Assembly (NCBI GenBank): GCA_035997545.1
Contig: DASYIL010000242.1
Coordinates: forward strand, 1-26,133
Source: GCA-003244245 sp035997545
GTDB taxonomy: Bacteria > Actinomycetota > Actinomycetes > Mycobacteriales > Pseudonocardiaceae
Direction of reading: 5' to 3'
Length of the DNA stretch: 26,133 bases
Below are positions 7,774 to 16,894 of this stretch, piece after piece. Each line of letters opens with the position of its first letter. The first letter of the stretch is position 1. The notes under the pieces were generated by a model. It worked only from the letters and a program-made list of their open reading frames with translations, searched no databases and was not told where the DNA came from. A program made the translations under genes and the position numbers.

Positions 7774-8892
7774 CTACAGCGCCCCCATCAAGTCCTCGAC
7801 AAGATCCTCAGGGTCCTCGATCCCGGCCGAGAGCCGGATCAAGTTATCCGAGATGCCGAGCGCGAGCCGGGTCTGCCTGGGTAGCGATCGATGCGTCATC
7901 AGTGCCGGGCACTCGATCAACGAACGTACCCCTCCCAGGCTTACCGCGTAGGCAAACACCTGCAGCCGATCCAACAGCTTCTCCAGGACGCCGAAATACT
8001 CGAAGGTGACGATCGCCCCGGGCCCCGCCATCTGCCGCATGGCCACCTCGTGCTGCGGGTGCTCGGGCAAGCCAGGATAGTGGATCGTGCCGACGGAGGA
8101 TGCGCCGCGCAGCACCGCGACGATCGCCTCGGCGTTGCTCACCTGCCTGGCCATTCGCAACGACAACGTCTTCAACCCGCGGTGGGTGAGAAAGCAGTCT
8201 ATCGCGCCTAGAACGTTGCCAGCGGCGGTACGATACGCGGTGAATCGACGATTGAGCTGCTCGTCATGGTAGACCAGCGCGCCGCCCAGAACGTCGGAGT
8301 GCCCTGCGATGAACTTGGTGGTGCTGTAGAGGCTGATGTCCGCGCCGCACTGGAGCGGCTGCTGCAACACCGGGCTGGAAAAAGTGTTGTCCACCAGGAC
8401 GAGGACGTGCCGCTCGTGCGCCAACCGGCACACCGCGCGCAAGTCCGTGATTTTCAGTAAGGGATTGGTCGGGGTCTCGACCCACACCAATCCCACGTCG
8501 TCGGTGAGCGCCTCGCGCAGCCGCTCGATATCGGTCAGGTCGACGTAGTCAACCTCGATGCCGTAGCGGCCCAACATAGCGAACAGCGCATGGGTTCCGC
8601 CGTAGATGTCGTCGGAGGAGATCACTCGCTGTCCAGGGGTCAGCAGCGACAGCGCCGTTGCCGCGGCCGCCTGGCCGGAGGCGAACATCGTCGCGAACTG
8701 CGCGTCTTCTAGTGCGGCGAGGCAGCGTTCCAACCCCTCCCTGGTCGGATTCTCCCCGCGGGAGTAGAAGTAGTGCATCGGATCCTGTATACGACGTTCG
8801 TACGTGCACGCCACGTGAATCGGAGGAACCACGCCGCCCGCACCCGGTTCGGGCTCTTGGCCGACATGAACCAGCTTGGTGTCAAATCTCAT
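7774..8892 (-). CDS. Cys/Met metabolism PLP enzyme (cystathionine gamma-lyase/synthase or methionine gamma-lyase-like)
   Basis: A 372-residue fold-type I PLP enzyme starting at ATG 8892, with GAGGTG 5 bp upstream. Landmarks are YSRGENPTR (43-51), Tyr97 in DDIYGGT stacking on PLP, VETPTNPLLKI (138-148), Asp168 in LVDNTF, and Lys193 in STTKFIAGHSD as the Schiff base. The family carries out gamma-elimination or gamma-replacement on methionine, cystathionine or homoserine esters, releasing methanethiol, cysteine or homocysteine. The residue after Tyr97-Gly is Gly, not the Cys found in classical methionine gamma-lyases, so cystathionine gamma-lyase/synthase activity is at least as likely. The calicheamicin cluster also carries a member (CalE6, a methionine gamma-lyase), which makes the position beside an enediyne PKS notable. 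Confidence 0.9.
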   Translation of the reverse strand: MRFDTKLVHVGQEPEPGAGGVVPPIHVACTYERRIQDPMHYFYSRGENPTREGLERCLAALEDAQFATMFASGQAAAATALSLLTPGQRVISSDDIYGGTHALFAMLGRYGIEVDYVDLTDIERLREALTDDVGLVWVETPTNPLLKITDLRAVCRLAHERHVLVLVDNTFSSPVLQQPLQCGADISLYSTTKFIAGHSDVLGGALVYHDEQLNRRFTAYRTAAGNVLGAIDCFLTHRGLKTLSLRMARQVSNAEAIVAVLRGASSVGTIHYPGLPEHPQHEVAMRQMAGPGAIVTFEYFGVLEKLLDRLQVFAYAVSLGGVRSLIECPALMTHRSLPRQTRLALGISDNLIRLSAGIEDPEDLVEDLMGAL

Positions 8893-8936
8893 GGACACCT
8901 CGTCGTGTGTTGATCGTCTGCTGGACCGCCGCCACG

Positions 8937-9710
8937 TCAATCATCTCGGCTCCGCACAAAGCTTGCTGCGAACTCGTCGAAGAACCGCTGCGGGAAGAGG
9001 AACACCTTCTGCTCCGGGTAGGGGCGTTCCGCAGGTGGCAGGTAAGCGGGATCACCAGGTCTTCGCCGCCGACCAGCCTGGTCCATCAGGTGCGGCCCCC
9101 AGAAGAACCAACAGATCTGGCCGATTTGCTCGGTGAACAGCACCGGGAGCACGTCTTCGGGGTACATGCTGAGGTGTCCGTAGGTCGCTTCGAACTCGCC
9201 ACGGAGCCCGAAGCTTTTTCCGAACAGGATGTGGCCGAAGACGTCGTGCACGACCCGGAACACGTCGTTGTGGCAGAGCTCAACTCCGTAGGCGGAGATC
9301 CCCGCTGGTGTCCGCATCGGGTGGTATCCGATGCGGCGTGCCGGACCGTGGCCAATCCTGGTCAGGTACACATACAGCTTCCCGGTGGCGCAGACCTGCT
9401 CGACCAGGTGCCCGAAGCCACGGTATGGCTGGCCTTTCCCCGTCCACGGCACGACCTTGACGTCAGCGTCCAGCACGGCCCGATACTGCTTCAGGTTCTC
9501 CCGCTTGAGCAGGTCGTAGAGCTGCTTGAGGCGGGCGTCGTGGGCAAACCTCGGCGCCCGGTCGTAGTACTCGGCTACGTCGCGGCAGTATGTCTCGTCC
9601 AGCCGGGTGGACAGCCGGACCAGCAACGGTGCGCGGTGCGGGAACCACCGCCGGATATAGGCTTCCGCGGTCGCTGAGATGCCGTTCAACGCGGCAGGTT
9701 GCTCCGCCAC
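8937..9710 (-). CDS. Uncharacterised protein with HDVFGH motif, putative metal-dependent enzyme
   Basis: A 257-residue soluble protein from GTG 9710, with GGGGGTG 7 bp upstream. The most conserved-looking block is NDVFRVVHDVFGHILFG (148-164), followed by RGEFEATYGHLSMY and FTEQIGQICWFFWGPHL. His155 and His160 are spaced as the two iron ligands of aromatic amino acid hydroxylases (H-x4-H), and Glu194 lies 34 residues later where those enzymes have their Glu ligand at about 40. A 2-His-1-carboxylate iron centre is therefore a reasonable guess, but overall similarity to those hydroxylases is not evident to me. Related HD-x-x-GH proteins are known to me only as hypotheticals. It leads operon B, 44 bp before the PLP enzyme, which ties it to sulfur amino acid chemistry or enediyne tailoring. 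Confidence 0.7.
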   Translation of the reverse strand: MAEQPAALNGISATAEAYIRRWFPHRAPLLVRLSTRLDETYCRDVAEYYDRAPRFAHDARLKQLYDLLKRENLKQYRAVLDADVKVVPWTGKGQPYRGFGHLVEQVCATGKLYVYLTRIGHGPARRIGYHPMRTPAGISAYGVELCHNDVFRVVHDVFGHILFGKSFGLRGEFEATYGHLSMYPEDVLPVLFTEQIGQICWFFWGPHLMDQAGRRRRPGDPAYLPPAERPYPEQKVFLFPQRFFDEFAASFVRSRDD

Positions 9711-9897
9711 GATTCACCCCCTACCGGCGTAGGAAGCGATCCGACGCCGCCGATCGGCAACTCCCCCGTGGCGATTGAGGCGCCTGCGTCTCGACGCGAG
9801 TACTCGGGTGGTTGGGCACTCGCCGCAGCGGCCTGCGTGCCGCCTGACCGGCGTCCGGCTATAGCCTCCTCACACACAGAGTCCTCCCTGCGTCGCT

Positions 9898-10752
9898 TCA
9901 ATTCGCTTGTACCTCGGCGGCGAGCTGCAAAGGGAGTGCGAGGACGAGCGGCGGATTGATCGGGCGGCGCACGCGCAGTTGCACCTGCACGGGCGCGACC
10001 AATGTCGAGCGGCCGTCGCGGATGCGCACCAGAACCGGGCTCGCCCCGACGAAACACGCCGTGTCGTCTGCGCCAACGAGAGCGTCCAGCACGGTCGCTG
10101 AGGGATTGAAGCTCATTGCCAGCACGTGGTAGTCCCCGTCCGTCAACTGTCCGAAGCTGGCGATACTCGGCACCGGCACGACCGAGCATGCCGCCGGCTG
10201 CTCCTGGGGGATTCCGGACGGGAAACACCCGACCACGGCGAGCGCAGCGCCGGCCGGTCCTCCGGTGACTGCGACTGTCACCTGGACGATGGCCGGTGCT
10301 GTCAGTGCGGGCCGGATCGCGGCGAACACCGTGTCGATTGGCTGGTCCGCGACCGGCTCGATCAGCCGACGAAACCGTCGGGGTGACATGCCTACCAGGC
10401 GAGTGAATTGGGTGATGAACGTGCCGAGGCTGGAGTAGCCGACGTGCATGCAGATGTCGGTCACGTTCATCGTCGTATCCGCGAGCAACCGCTTAGCCTC
10501 CGCCATCCGCAGCGCGGCGAGGAACCGCGCCGGCGTCGAGGCCGTCCGCTGCCGGAAGACCCGATGGAAGTGGAACGGACTCAGCAGGGCCGATCGCGCC
10601 AAACTGGGCAGCGAGTGGGCCTGGCTAAGGTTCTCGTGCATGTGCCGGATCGAGCGTGACACCGCGGTTATCTGGTCGTTGGCGGTGTGATTGGCCGGGC
10701 ACTTACTCGGCTGGTACGACACGACCCCCTCGCCGCGCCCTACGATCGTCAC
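9898..10752 (-). CDS. AraC-family regulator with atypical C-terminal domain
   Basis: A 284-residue regulator from GTG 10752, with GGGAGG 6 bp upstream; an open extension to 11109 overlaps TEBC out of frame and is not homologous. The double helix-turn-helix is at the N-terminus (about 25-130): SLARSALLSPFHFHRVFRQR for the first reader helix and DICMHVGYSSLGTFITQFTRLVGMSPRRFRRL for the second. Residues about 135-284 form a beta-rich domain of unclear family, rich in Val/Ala (VQVTVAVTGGPAGAALAVVGCFP, FVGASPVLVRIRDGR) and possibly a ligand sensor. Most AraC proteins carry the HTH at the C-terminus, so this domain order is the less common one. It starts 41 bp after the TEBC stop and is probably the last gene of the enediyne operon. 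Confidence 0.85.
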   Translation of the reverse strand: MTIVGRGEGVVSYQPSKCPANHTANDQITAVSRSIRHMHENLSQAHSLPSLARSALLSPFHFHRVFRQRTASTPARFLAALRMAEAKRLLADTTMNVTDICMHVGYSSLGTFITQFTRLVGMSPRRFRRLIEPVADQPIDTVFAAIRPALTAPAIVQVTVAVTGGPAGAALAVVGCFPSGIPQEQPAACSVVPVPSIASFGQLTDGDYHVLAMSFNPSATVLDALVGADDTACFVGASPVLVRIRDGRSTLVAPVQVQLRVRRPINPPLVLALPLQLAAEVQAN

Positions 10753-10793
10753 GACGAGCCTCCCTGTCTGCCGATGGGGGTGCGGCGGCGAGG

Positions 10794-11264
10794 TCAGACC
10801 GGATTTCCCTCTGCTACTCCGGTCGGAAGGATCGCGCTGTGGTAAGGCACCAGTGCCTCGCGCAGCTCGTCCGGCACCGGCACCGGGGTCGTCCCAGTCG
10901 GGGCCCGGCGCATGCAAGCGATCGTCTGGCCGCCCCGCGCCACCAGCTGCGGGGTGGCCCCGTTCACGCGGTAGTAGTCGAAGGTCATCGTGATCCGGTG
11001 GCCCTCCACAGCACCCAGGCCCATTCGCACCTCGACCGTGTCTGTCGCGTACAGCTCGGCGAAGAAGTCGCAGTGGCATGAGACGGTGGCCAGTGCGAAA
11101 TCTCCGCACAATGCGCGCAGGACGCTCGGCGCGTGCTCGGCGAGGAACTGCTCGCGGCAGTGGCCCTGCCAGCGCAGGTAGTTGGTGAAATAGACGTTGC
11201 CGACGAGGTTGGTGTCCTCGAGGGTCACCAGGTGTCGGCAGTCATAGGTCCTATGCGCTTGCAT
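10794..11264 (-). CDS. Enediyne hot-dog thioesterase (TEBC, CalE7/SgcE10 family)
   Basis: A 156-residue single hot-dog-fold thioesterase. The N-terminal block (HLVTLEDTNLVGNVYFTNYL, about 11-30, then RWQGHCREQFL) is the TEBC signature, and CDFFAELYATD and ITMTFDYYRVN follow the family order. The enzyme releases the linear polyene from the PKS carrier protein by hydrolysis, in calicheamicin-type systems giving a decarboxylated heptaene-type product. ATG 11264 overlaps the last 14 bp of pksE, with GGAGAG upstream, so translation is probably coupled. A further in-frame extension to 11309 lies inside pksE and is less likely. Pairing with pksE and length (about 150 residues) make the assignment secure. 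Confidence 0.95.
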   Translation of the reverse strand: MQAHRTYDCRHLVTLEDTNLVGNVYFTNYLRWQGHCREQFLAEHAPSVLRALCGDFALATVSCHCDFFAELYATDTVEVRMGLGAVEGHRITMTFDYYRVNGATPQLVARGGQTIACMRRAPTGTTPVPVPDELREALVPYHSAILPTGVAEGNPV

Positions 11265-14200
11265 ACGACTCTCCGGTGAGGATCGCGACGGCCACGGTTG
11301 CGGGGACACCGGCGACGGACACGAGGGTGGACGCGATCAGGGAGTCCCCACCGCGCAGTACGACCCAGCCCCCGTCGTAGACCCCGCCGATGACGAGGGG
11401 CGCCGTCGGTGGGTGTCCGATCTTGGACAGGCACTCGAGGGCGGTCCAGACCCGGGTGGCTACCGTGGACTCAAGCTCCGCGCAGGGGGCTTGTACCTGT
11501 GCGACCAGTCCGTACAGCTCGGGCCCGAGCAGTCGGCGCCATTCCTCGGAAGGCCGGTCGGCGACGGCTTCCCAGTCGCAGGCGGATACGCCGGACGACT
11601 GGATGCCTAGGGTGAGCTCACCGAGGTGGCTACGGGAGACCACCCCGGGTGCGTGGCCGGGCCCGGTGCCGCGGGTCGCGCCGGTTGTGACGGTTACCTG
11701 CAGCTGGGGGTCGAGGCCCAGCGCGGTCGCGGAGCGCTCCAGGTGCACTGCGAGCAGCGGGAGCGGCCAGGGCCCGGTGCGCGGCTGCGGTCCGACGTCG
11801 CGCAGCCGCAGGCCGCTCCAGCTGATCACTGGTCGGCCAGACGGATCGAGCGCTGTCGCATCCCACACATACTCGCCGCCCGCCGCATGCCGTTCGGCTG
11901 CCCGCAGTTCCAGCACACCTCCGAGGGTATGCGGAGTGATCACGAGCCGGTCGCAGCCGACCGGGAGCAGACGGCGGTGCGGCACACATGCCTGCAGGGC
12001 ATGCAGGGTCGCGTCGTTGACGCCCGGGTTGCCGAGTAGCGGCTCGGTGTCCGTCCCGGCGAACCACACGCCGTTGTCGTCGGCCGATACCTGGGCACGG
12101 CAGCTGCGCGCTCCCGGCGCCGACAAGGTCAGTACCCGGCGGAAGCGCCCGGTGTGGAAGTACAGCGGGCCGTACAGGTCGTACGGTCCGACTGGGGTAC
12201 CACCATCGGGGACGGCAGGCACCTCCGGGTGCTCCGTGCTGTGCAGCGGGAACCGGGCGCGGAAGTGATCCACGCGGTAGCTGGTCTCCTCGCTGCGCAC
12301 TACGGCCTCTATCATGTCGTCGCGGCGTAACGCGCAAACCCGGACGGTCCGCGCCCCGTCGTCAGGGACGATGACGGGACGGTCCAGAACCACCCCACGC
12401 GCCTCGCGCAGCGGGTGGCCTGCGAGCGCGGTGGCCGCCTGCGCCATTGCCTCCAGTCCGACCACGGCCGGGAGCACGGCGAGACCGTCAATCCGGTGAT
12501 CGCCCAGGTAGGGGTCGTGACTCAGGTCGAGGCGGGCGTCGGAGATCAGCTCTACGCCCGGGTAGTGAACCCGCACGCCTGCCAGGAACCGGCCAGCCGG
12601 TGCAACCTGTCCGGCGTCGACGAGACCACCGAGCCGGCCGTGGACGGCAACCGTAGTGGGCAGTCCCGGTGTGGCCACCAACCGCTGGAAGATCGCCACG
12701 CCATCCGGCACGGGGATCGGGGTGACGTCGAGCCGTAGCAGTGCGTCGAGCACGCCGAGTCGCTCCCCCATGCCGGCGCCAGACCAGACCGACCACTCCA
12801 GGTTGAGCACCCGGGTGTGGGGCAGGTCGGCGGCGAGACGCTCGGTCTCGGCGCGCAGCGCGCCATTGGCCAGCGCGTAGTGGCACTCCCCGGCCAACCC
12901 GTAATGGCCGATCACCGAACCGAACGTGATCAGCAGCCGCAGTCGTGGCGGGTCCAGTGTGGCCAGCAGGTTTCGTAGTCCAGTGACTTTGGGCCCGAGA
13001 TGGGCGTGCAACCGGGGTTCGTCGAGGTCGGCGAACCGGGCCGGCTCGTTCATCCCGCTCGCGTGCAGTACCGCGGTGACCGGGCTGAGCCGATCCTCGA
13101 GTCGCTGGACGGCAGCAGCTACCGCGATCGGGTCAGTGACGTCGGCGGGCTCGTAGGCCATCCTCGCTCCCGCTTCGCCTAGCCGGGCCAGGTTGGCGGC
13201 GAGTGCGGGGTCACGGTCCGGGTGGGCGCGACCGATCAACCCGAGGGCGACGCCGCAGTCACGGGCCAGGGCCGCAGCGCATTCGTAACCGATGCCCTTG
13301 CCGCCGCCGCTGACCAGCAGAACATCCTCGGATCCGAGCGGGGAGCCGTCTGTGCGTCCGAGTGACAGCGGCGGCGACATCGGCTGGGACGGGCGCCCGT
13401 TCGCGTCCAGGACCAACTCGCGCCAGCATCCTGGCTCGGCTGCCGCATACCGGGCGGAATGGCGCAGCCCGTCTGCTGTCGGGGGGACGCGCAGCAACGT
13501 GATCCCGACCTCGGGGTGTTCCTGCCACAGCGACCGCAGGAACCCACTCAGGCCCGGTCGGTGGGTGACGGCGACGAGCCGGCCGGAGCGGGTTGCCTCC
13601 CGTGCGACGGCGAGCAGGGTGGCGACGGCCCGGGGGTCCGCCGGGTCTGGGACGTAGCCGAGGGCTGTGACATCGGACATGCCCTCGGGTTTGGTGTTTC
13701 CGCCGAAGGTCTCGGTAGCGGCGCTGCTCAACGGGTGTCCATCGACGACGAAGACGTGCCAGGGCCCGACCGGGGGTGGCGCTTCGGGACCGTGCGTCAT
13801 CCGCTGCTCCTCGGCGAAGCAGCGGATCCACGGGGCGATCCCGGACACGGGCTCGTTGCCGGGAGTCGACGTCGCCGCGGGCAACGCCTCGATCACCTCG
13901 ATCACCTCACGGACCGAGGCGTCCGCCATGGTCAGCGGCGCGATCGGCCGCTCGCGGCCCGCTCTCTCGGCCGCGGTGGCCAGGAGCTCGGCGACGCGCA
14001 GGGAGGTCAGGTGCAGGTCACTGAGGAGTCGCGTCCCGGGTCCGATCAGACTCTGGTCCAGTTCGACGGCAGCGGCGAGGAGGTCGCGGAAGACCTCGCC
14101 CGGTTCGCGCTGGGAGCCGATGCCCTGGGGTGGGCGCGTGGCCGGGGCCGGGCTCGCCGCGGAGACCTGGGTGGGCTCCACGAGGAGAGAGCCGGCCAGT

Positions 14201-16881
14201 GGGGCGGCCGAGCAGGGGTTGGCGAGGAAAGTGCGGTCCCGCCAGATGTCGATCGGACGAGCCGCTCGCCCGGCGAAGAGGAGATTCAGATCTGGTACGG
14301 CGCCAGCGGCAAATAGCGCGGCTGCCGCCTCAGCGCGTGGCCGGTCGTCGGGGCTTCCGGCGTCCACGCTGACGGCGGGTACCCGGCAGCTCTCGGTGAT
14401 CAGTGCGGAGAGCGTGTGGCCGGGACCGGCCTCGCAGAACAGATCTGTCTGCGTGAGCACCTCGGACAGCGCGTCCCAGAACCGGACCGGCGCGGTGATC
14501 TGCTCCCCGAGCAGGTCGATCAGGGAGTCAGCCTCGGTCAGCGTCCGGCCACACACTGTGGAGACCAGGCGGTGGCGGGGCGGCCGGAATAGCACGGTCT
14601 GCAGGTAGTCCTTGAACGCGGCGGCGCAGTCGGCCACTGCGGGGGAGTGGAAACCGTGCGAGACGGGCAGCACAGTGGCCCGCACTCCCTGTCGCGCCGC
14701 CCGGTGGGCAGCGGTGCGGACGTCTGTCAACGGCCCGGCTAGCACGTGGAGGCCCGGCCCGTTATACGCGGCGATGACCAGTGGGGTGCCTTTGCACAGC
14801 GCGTGTGCGCCGGCTTCGTCGACGGCCACGCTGACCATCCCGGTGCCGGGCGTGCCCAGCGCATCCATCAGTCGACCACGCTCGCGAACCAGCCTCTCGC
14901 CCTCCTCGGGGGACAGGCATTCCGCCCATACCAGCCCGGTGATCTCACCGAGACTGTGGCCGATCACGGCGAGTGGTTCCACAGCCAGCGGTTCCAGCCA
15001 GCGCAGCGCACCCAGCGAGCCGCGGTAGATCGCAGGCTGGGCCGCAGCTGTGCCAGCCGGCGCGTGATCTTGTGCGTCAAGGCCGCCGCGATCGGGGTAG
15101 AGGGGGGCGCCCTGGCCGGGGAAAAGCACAGTGACGCGGCCTGGGACCCCGGATCCGAGGTAGGCACCGTCGCCGACCACCAGGCGACCAGAAGGAAGAT
15201 CGGCGAGACGGGCGGAGGCACGAGCCGCCCGCTGGCCCAGCTCCTCGGGGTTGGTCGCGATCAAGGCGACCCGCACCGGCCCCCCCGGTGCTTCCCGCCC
15301 GAGGTGGCAGGCCAGGTCATGCAGCTCTGCCTCGGATAGCCGCGGGGCGAGGATGGCGAGCCGATCCAGGACGCGCCGCACGTGCGACGCGGTGCGACCG
15401 CTCAGGGCGATCACCTCTGCGCGGGGAGTGGGACGGGAGCCGCGGCGGCGTGGGACGGTCACCGCGCGGCCCCTGCCGCCCTCCGGCGCACGCAGTAACA
15501 CATGGGTGTTGATGCCGCCGAAGCCCATCGCGCTCACCCCGGCGATCCGGGCACCGGCCGGCCAGGGCTCAGGTTCGGGCAAGACACGCAAAGTCGCCCG
15601 GGCGTCGTTCAGTATGGGGTGCGGTGACTCACAGCCGGTGGTGGGAGGGAGGACGCCGGAGGCCACGCTCATCGTTGCCTTGATCAGTCCAGCGATACCG
15701 GCGGCGGCCTTGGTGTGCCCGAAGTTGGCCTTGATTGAGCCCAGTGCGGCTCGCACCGGCGTACCGTTCCGCAGCTCGGCGAGGGCGGCCAGCTCGGTGG
15801 CGTCGCCGACCGCTGTCCCGGTGCCGTGCCCCTCGTAGAGGCCTACGGCGGATGGGTGCAGGCCTGCCAGGTCGTAGGCCCGGCGCAGCGCCAGGAGCTG
15901 ACCATCCCGCTCTGGCCGGGTGATGCCGCCCCGGCCATCGGAGGAGATACCCCAGCCGATGATCTCGGCGTAGGCGCGGCGCCCGGCTGCACGTGCGTCG
16001 CAAGCGCGCATCAGAGCCACCATGCCGCAGCCCTCGCCCGGCCAGAAGCCGTCGGAACGCTCGTCATAGACGCGCATGCGATCCTCGGCCAGCGCACCGG
16101 TCTTGGCAAACCCGACGAGCTCGAATGGATCGAGGCTGAGGTCGACACCGCCGGCCAGCGCGAAGTCGGCGCTGCCGTCACGCAGGGCACGGCAGGCGGT
16201 GATCACGGCGAGTATCGATGAGGCGCAGGCGCCGTCGACGGTGTACCCGCCGCAGTGGAAGTCGAAGTGGTTGCAGACCCGTCCGGCGATCGTGTTCGAC
16301 AGGCTCCCGGCCAGGGTTTCTTCATCTGTGGGCGCGAACGGTGAGAGGTAGTGCATTGCGGCTCGGTCCAGCACCGCGAGCCGCTGGTCTTCGGGAAGGT
16401 CCGCCTCGGCCATCGCAGCGGCTAGCACACGGCGGACGTAGGGCCAGCGCAGCCGCAGGGTCCGCGCGCGGGTCACCTCGCCGGTGAGGGTATTGCCAAC
16501 GATCACGGTGACCCGGTCGCGGTCCAGGCCGTCTCCGCCCGGGTGGCCGGAATCCTCCAGTGCCCGGCTGGCCGTCTCCAAGGCCAGCCAGTGGGCGGGG
16601 TCAGCAGCTCGGAAGACCGGCCCGGGGACGCGAAACGCGGCACGGTCGAACTCCCACCCCTCCAGCACCGCCGCGTGTGCGCTGTAGGTCTTATCGGGGG
16701 CGGCGCGGTCGCGGTCGAGATAGTCGGTGGGATCCAACCGCTCCGGGGGCAGTTGACGGAAGGCCCGTCGCTGGTCGAGGACCAGCTCCCAGAGCTGGCA
16801 TGGGTCGTCGGCGTCGGGGTAACGGCAGGCCGCGCCGACGACGGCGATCGGCTCGCCACGGTCGTCAAGGGACTTGCTCAC
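11251..16881 (-). CDS. pksE: Iterative type I enediyne polyketide synthase (KS-AT-ACP-KR-DH-PPTase)
   Basis: An 1876-residue PKSE, full length for the family. KS (1-460) has Cys219 in DGACASS, His352 in EGHGTGT and His389 in KANFGHT. AT (about 585-880) has LFPGQGA, Ser643 in GHSLGE and His745 in GFHS. ACP (about 925-1000) has Ser960 in LHLTSL as the phosphopantetheine site. KR (about 1185-1400) has SGGGKGIG, Ser1322, Tyr1335 and Asn1339. DH (about 1440-1700) has His1462 in DHRIDGLAVLP. The C-terminal PPTase-type domain has Asp1769 (ACDWEAV) and WTALECLSK (1812-1820), so the enzyme can self-activate. It builds the conjugated polyene precursor of the enediyne core from malonyl units. GTG 16881 follows GGGGGAG and lies 13 bp after unbU. 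All expected active-site residues are present. Confidence 0.97.
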   Translation of the reverse strand: MSKSLDDRGEPIAVVGAACRYPDADDPCQLWELVLDQRRAFRQLPPERLDPTDYLDRDRAAPDKTYSAHAAVLEGWEFDRAAFRVPGPVFRAADPAHWLALETASRALEDSGHPGGDGLDRDRVTVIVGNTLTGEVTRARTLRLRWPYVRRVLAAAMAEADLPEDQRLAVLDRAAMHYLSPFAPTDEETLAGSLSNTIAGRVCNHFDFHCGGYTVDGACASSILAVITACRALRDGSADFALAGGVDLSLDPFELVGFAKTGALAEDRMRVYDERSDGFWPGEGCGMVALMRACDARAAGRRAYAEIIGWGISSDGRGGITRPERDGQLLALRRAYDLAGLHPSAVGLYEGHGTGTAVGDATELAALAELRNGTPVRAALGSIKANFGHTKAAAGIAGLIKATMSVASGVLPPTTGCESPHPILNDARATLRVLPEPEPWPAGARIAGVSAMGFGGINTHVLLRAPEGGRGRAVTVPRRRGSRPTPRAEVIALSGRTASHVRRVLDRLAILAPRLSEAELHDLACHLGREAPGGPVRVALIATNPEELGQRAARASARLADLPSGRLVVGDGAYLGSGVPGRVTVLFPGQGAPLYPDRGGLDAQDHAPAGTAAAQPAIYRGSLGALRWLEPLAVEPLAVIGHSLGEITGLVWAECLSPEEGERLVRERGRLMDALGTPGTGMVSVAVDEAGAHALCKGTPLVIAAYNGPGLHVLAGPLTDVRTAAHRAARQGVRATVLPVSHGFHSPAVADCAAAFKDYLQTVLFRPPRHRLVSTVCGRTLTEADSLIDLLGEQITAPVRFWDALSEVLTQTDLFCEAGPGHTLSALITESCRVPAVSVDAGSPDDRPRAEAAAALFAAGAVPDLNLLFAGRAARPIDIWRDRTFLANPCSAAPLAGSLLVEPTQVSAASPAPATRPPQGIGSQREPGEVFRDLLAAAVELDQSLIGPGTRLLSDLHLTSLRVAELLATAAERAGRERPIAPLTMADASVREVIEVIEALPAATSTPGNEPVSGIAPWIRCFAEEQRMTHGPEAPPPVGPWHVFVVDGHPLSSAATETFGGNTKPEGMSDVTALGYVPDPADPRAVATLLAVAREATRSGRLVAVTHRPGLSGFLRSLWQEHPEVGITLLRVPPTADGLRHSARYAAAEPGCWRELVLDANGRPSQPMSPPLSLGRTDGSPLGSEDVLLVSGGGKGIGYECAAALARDCGVALGLIGRAHPDRDPALAANLARLGEAGARMAYEPADVTDPIAVAAAVQRLEDRLSPVTAVLHASGMNEPARFADLDEPRLHAHLGPKVTGLRNLLATLDPPRLRLLITFGSVIGHYGLAGECHYALANGALRAETERLAADLPHTRVLNLEWSVWSGAGMGERLGVLDALLRLDVTPIPVPDGVAIFQRLVATPGLPTTVAVHGRLGGLVDAGQVAPAGRFLAGVRVHYPGVELISDARLDLSHDPYLGDHRIDGLAVLPAVVGLEAMAQAATALAGHPLREARGVVLDRPVIVPDDGARTVRVCALRRDDMIEAVVRSEETSYRVDHFRARFPLHSTEHPEVPAVPDGGTPVGPYDLYGPLYFHTGRFRRVLTLSAPGARSCRAQVSADDNGVWFAGTDTEPLLGNPGVNDATLHALQACVPHRRLLPVGCDRLVITPHTLGGVLELRAAERHAAGGEYVWDATALDPSGRPVISWSGLRLRDVGPQPRTGPWPLPLLAVHLERSATALGLDPQLQVTVTTGATRGTGPGHAPGVVSRSHLGELTLGIQSSGVSACDWEAVADRPSEEWRRLLGPELYGLVAQVQAPCAELESTVATRVWTALECLSKIGHPPTAPLVIGGVYDGGWVVLRGGDSLIASTLVSVAGVPATVAVAILTGESYASA

Positions 16882-16894
16882 CCGCTCCCCCTAC

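Noticed and set aside
7774..7810. Programmed frameshift fusing the PLP enzyme to the homocysteine methyltransferase
   Set aside because: The GGGGG run is suggestive, but there is no standard slippery heptamer or downstream structure; kept only as an alternative to CTG initiation.
9711..9897. Terminator downstream of the AraC gene
   Set aside because: Only weak short palindromes (for example GGCTATAGCC) are present; no convincing stem.
10753..11109. N-terminal extension of the AraC frame
   Set aside because: It overlaps TEBC in another frame with Arg/Gly/Pro-rich content; GTG 10752 has GGGAGG upstream.
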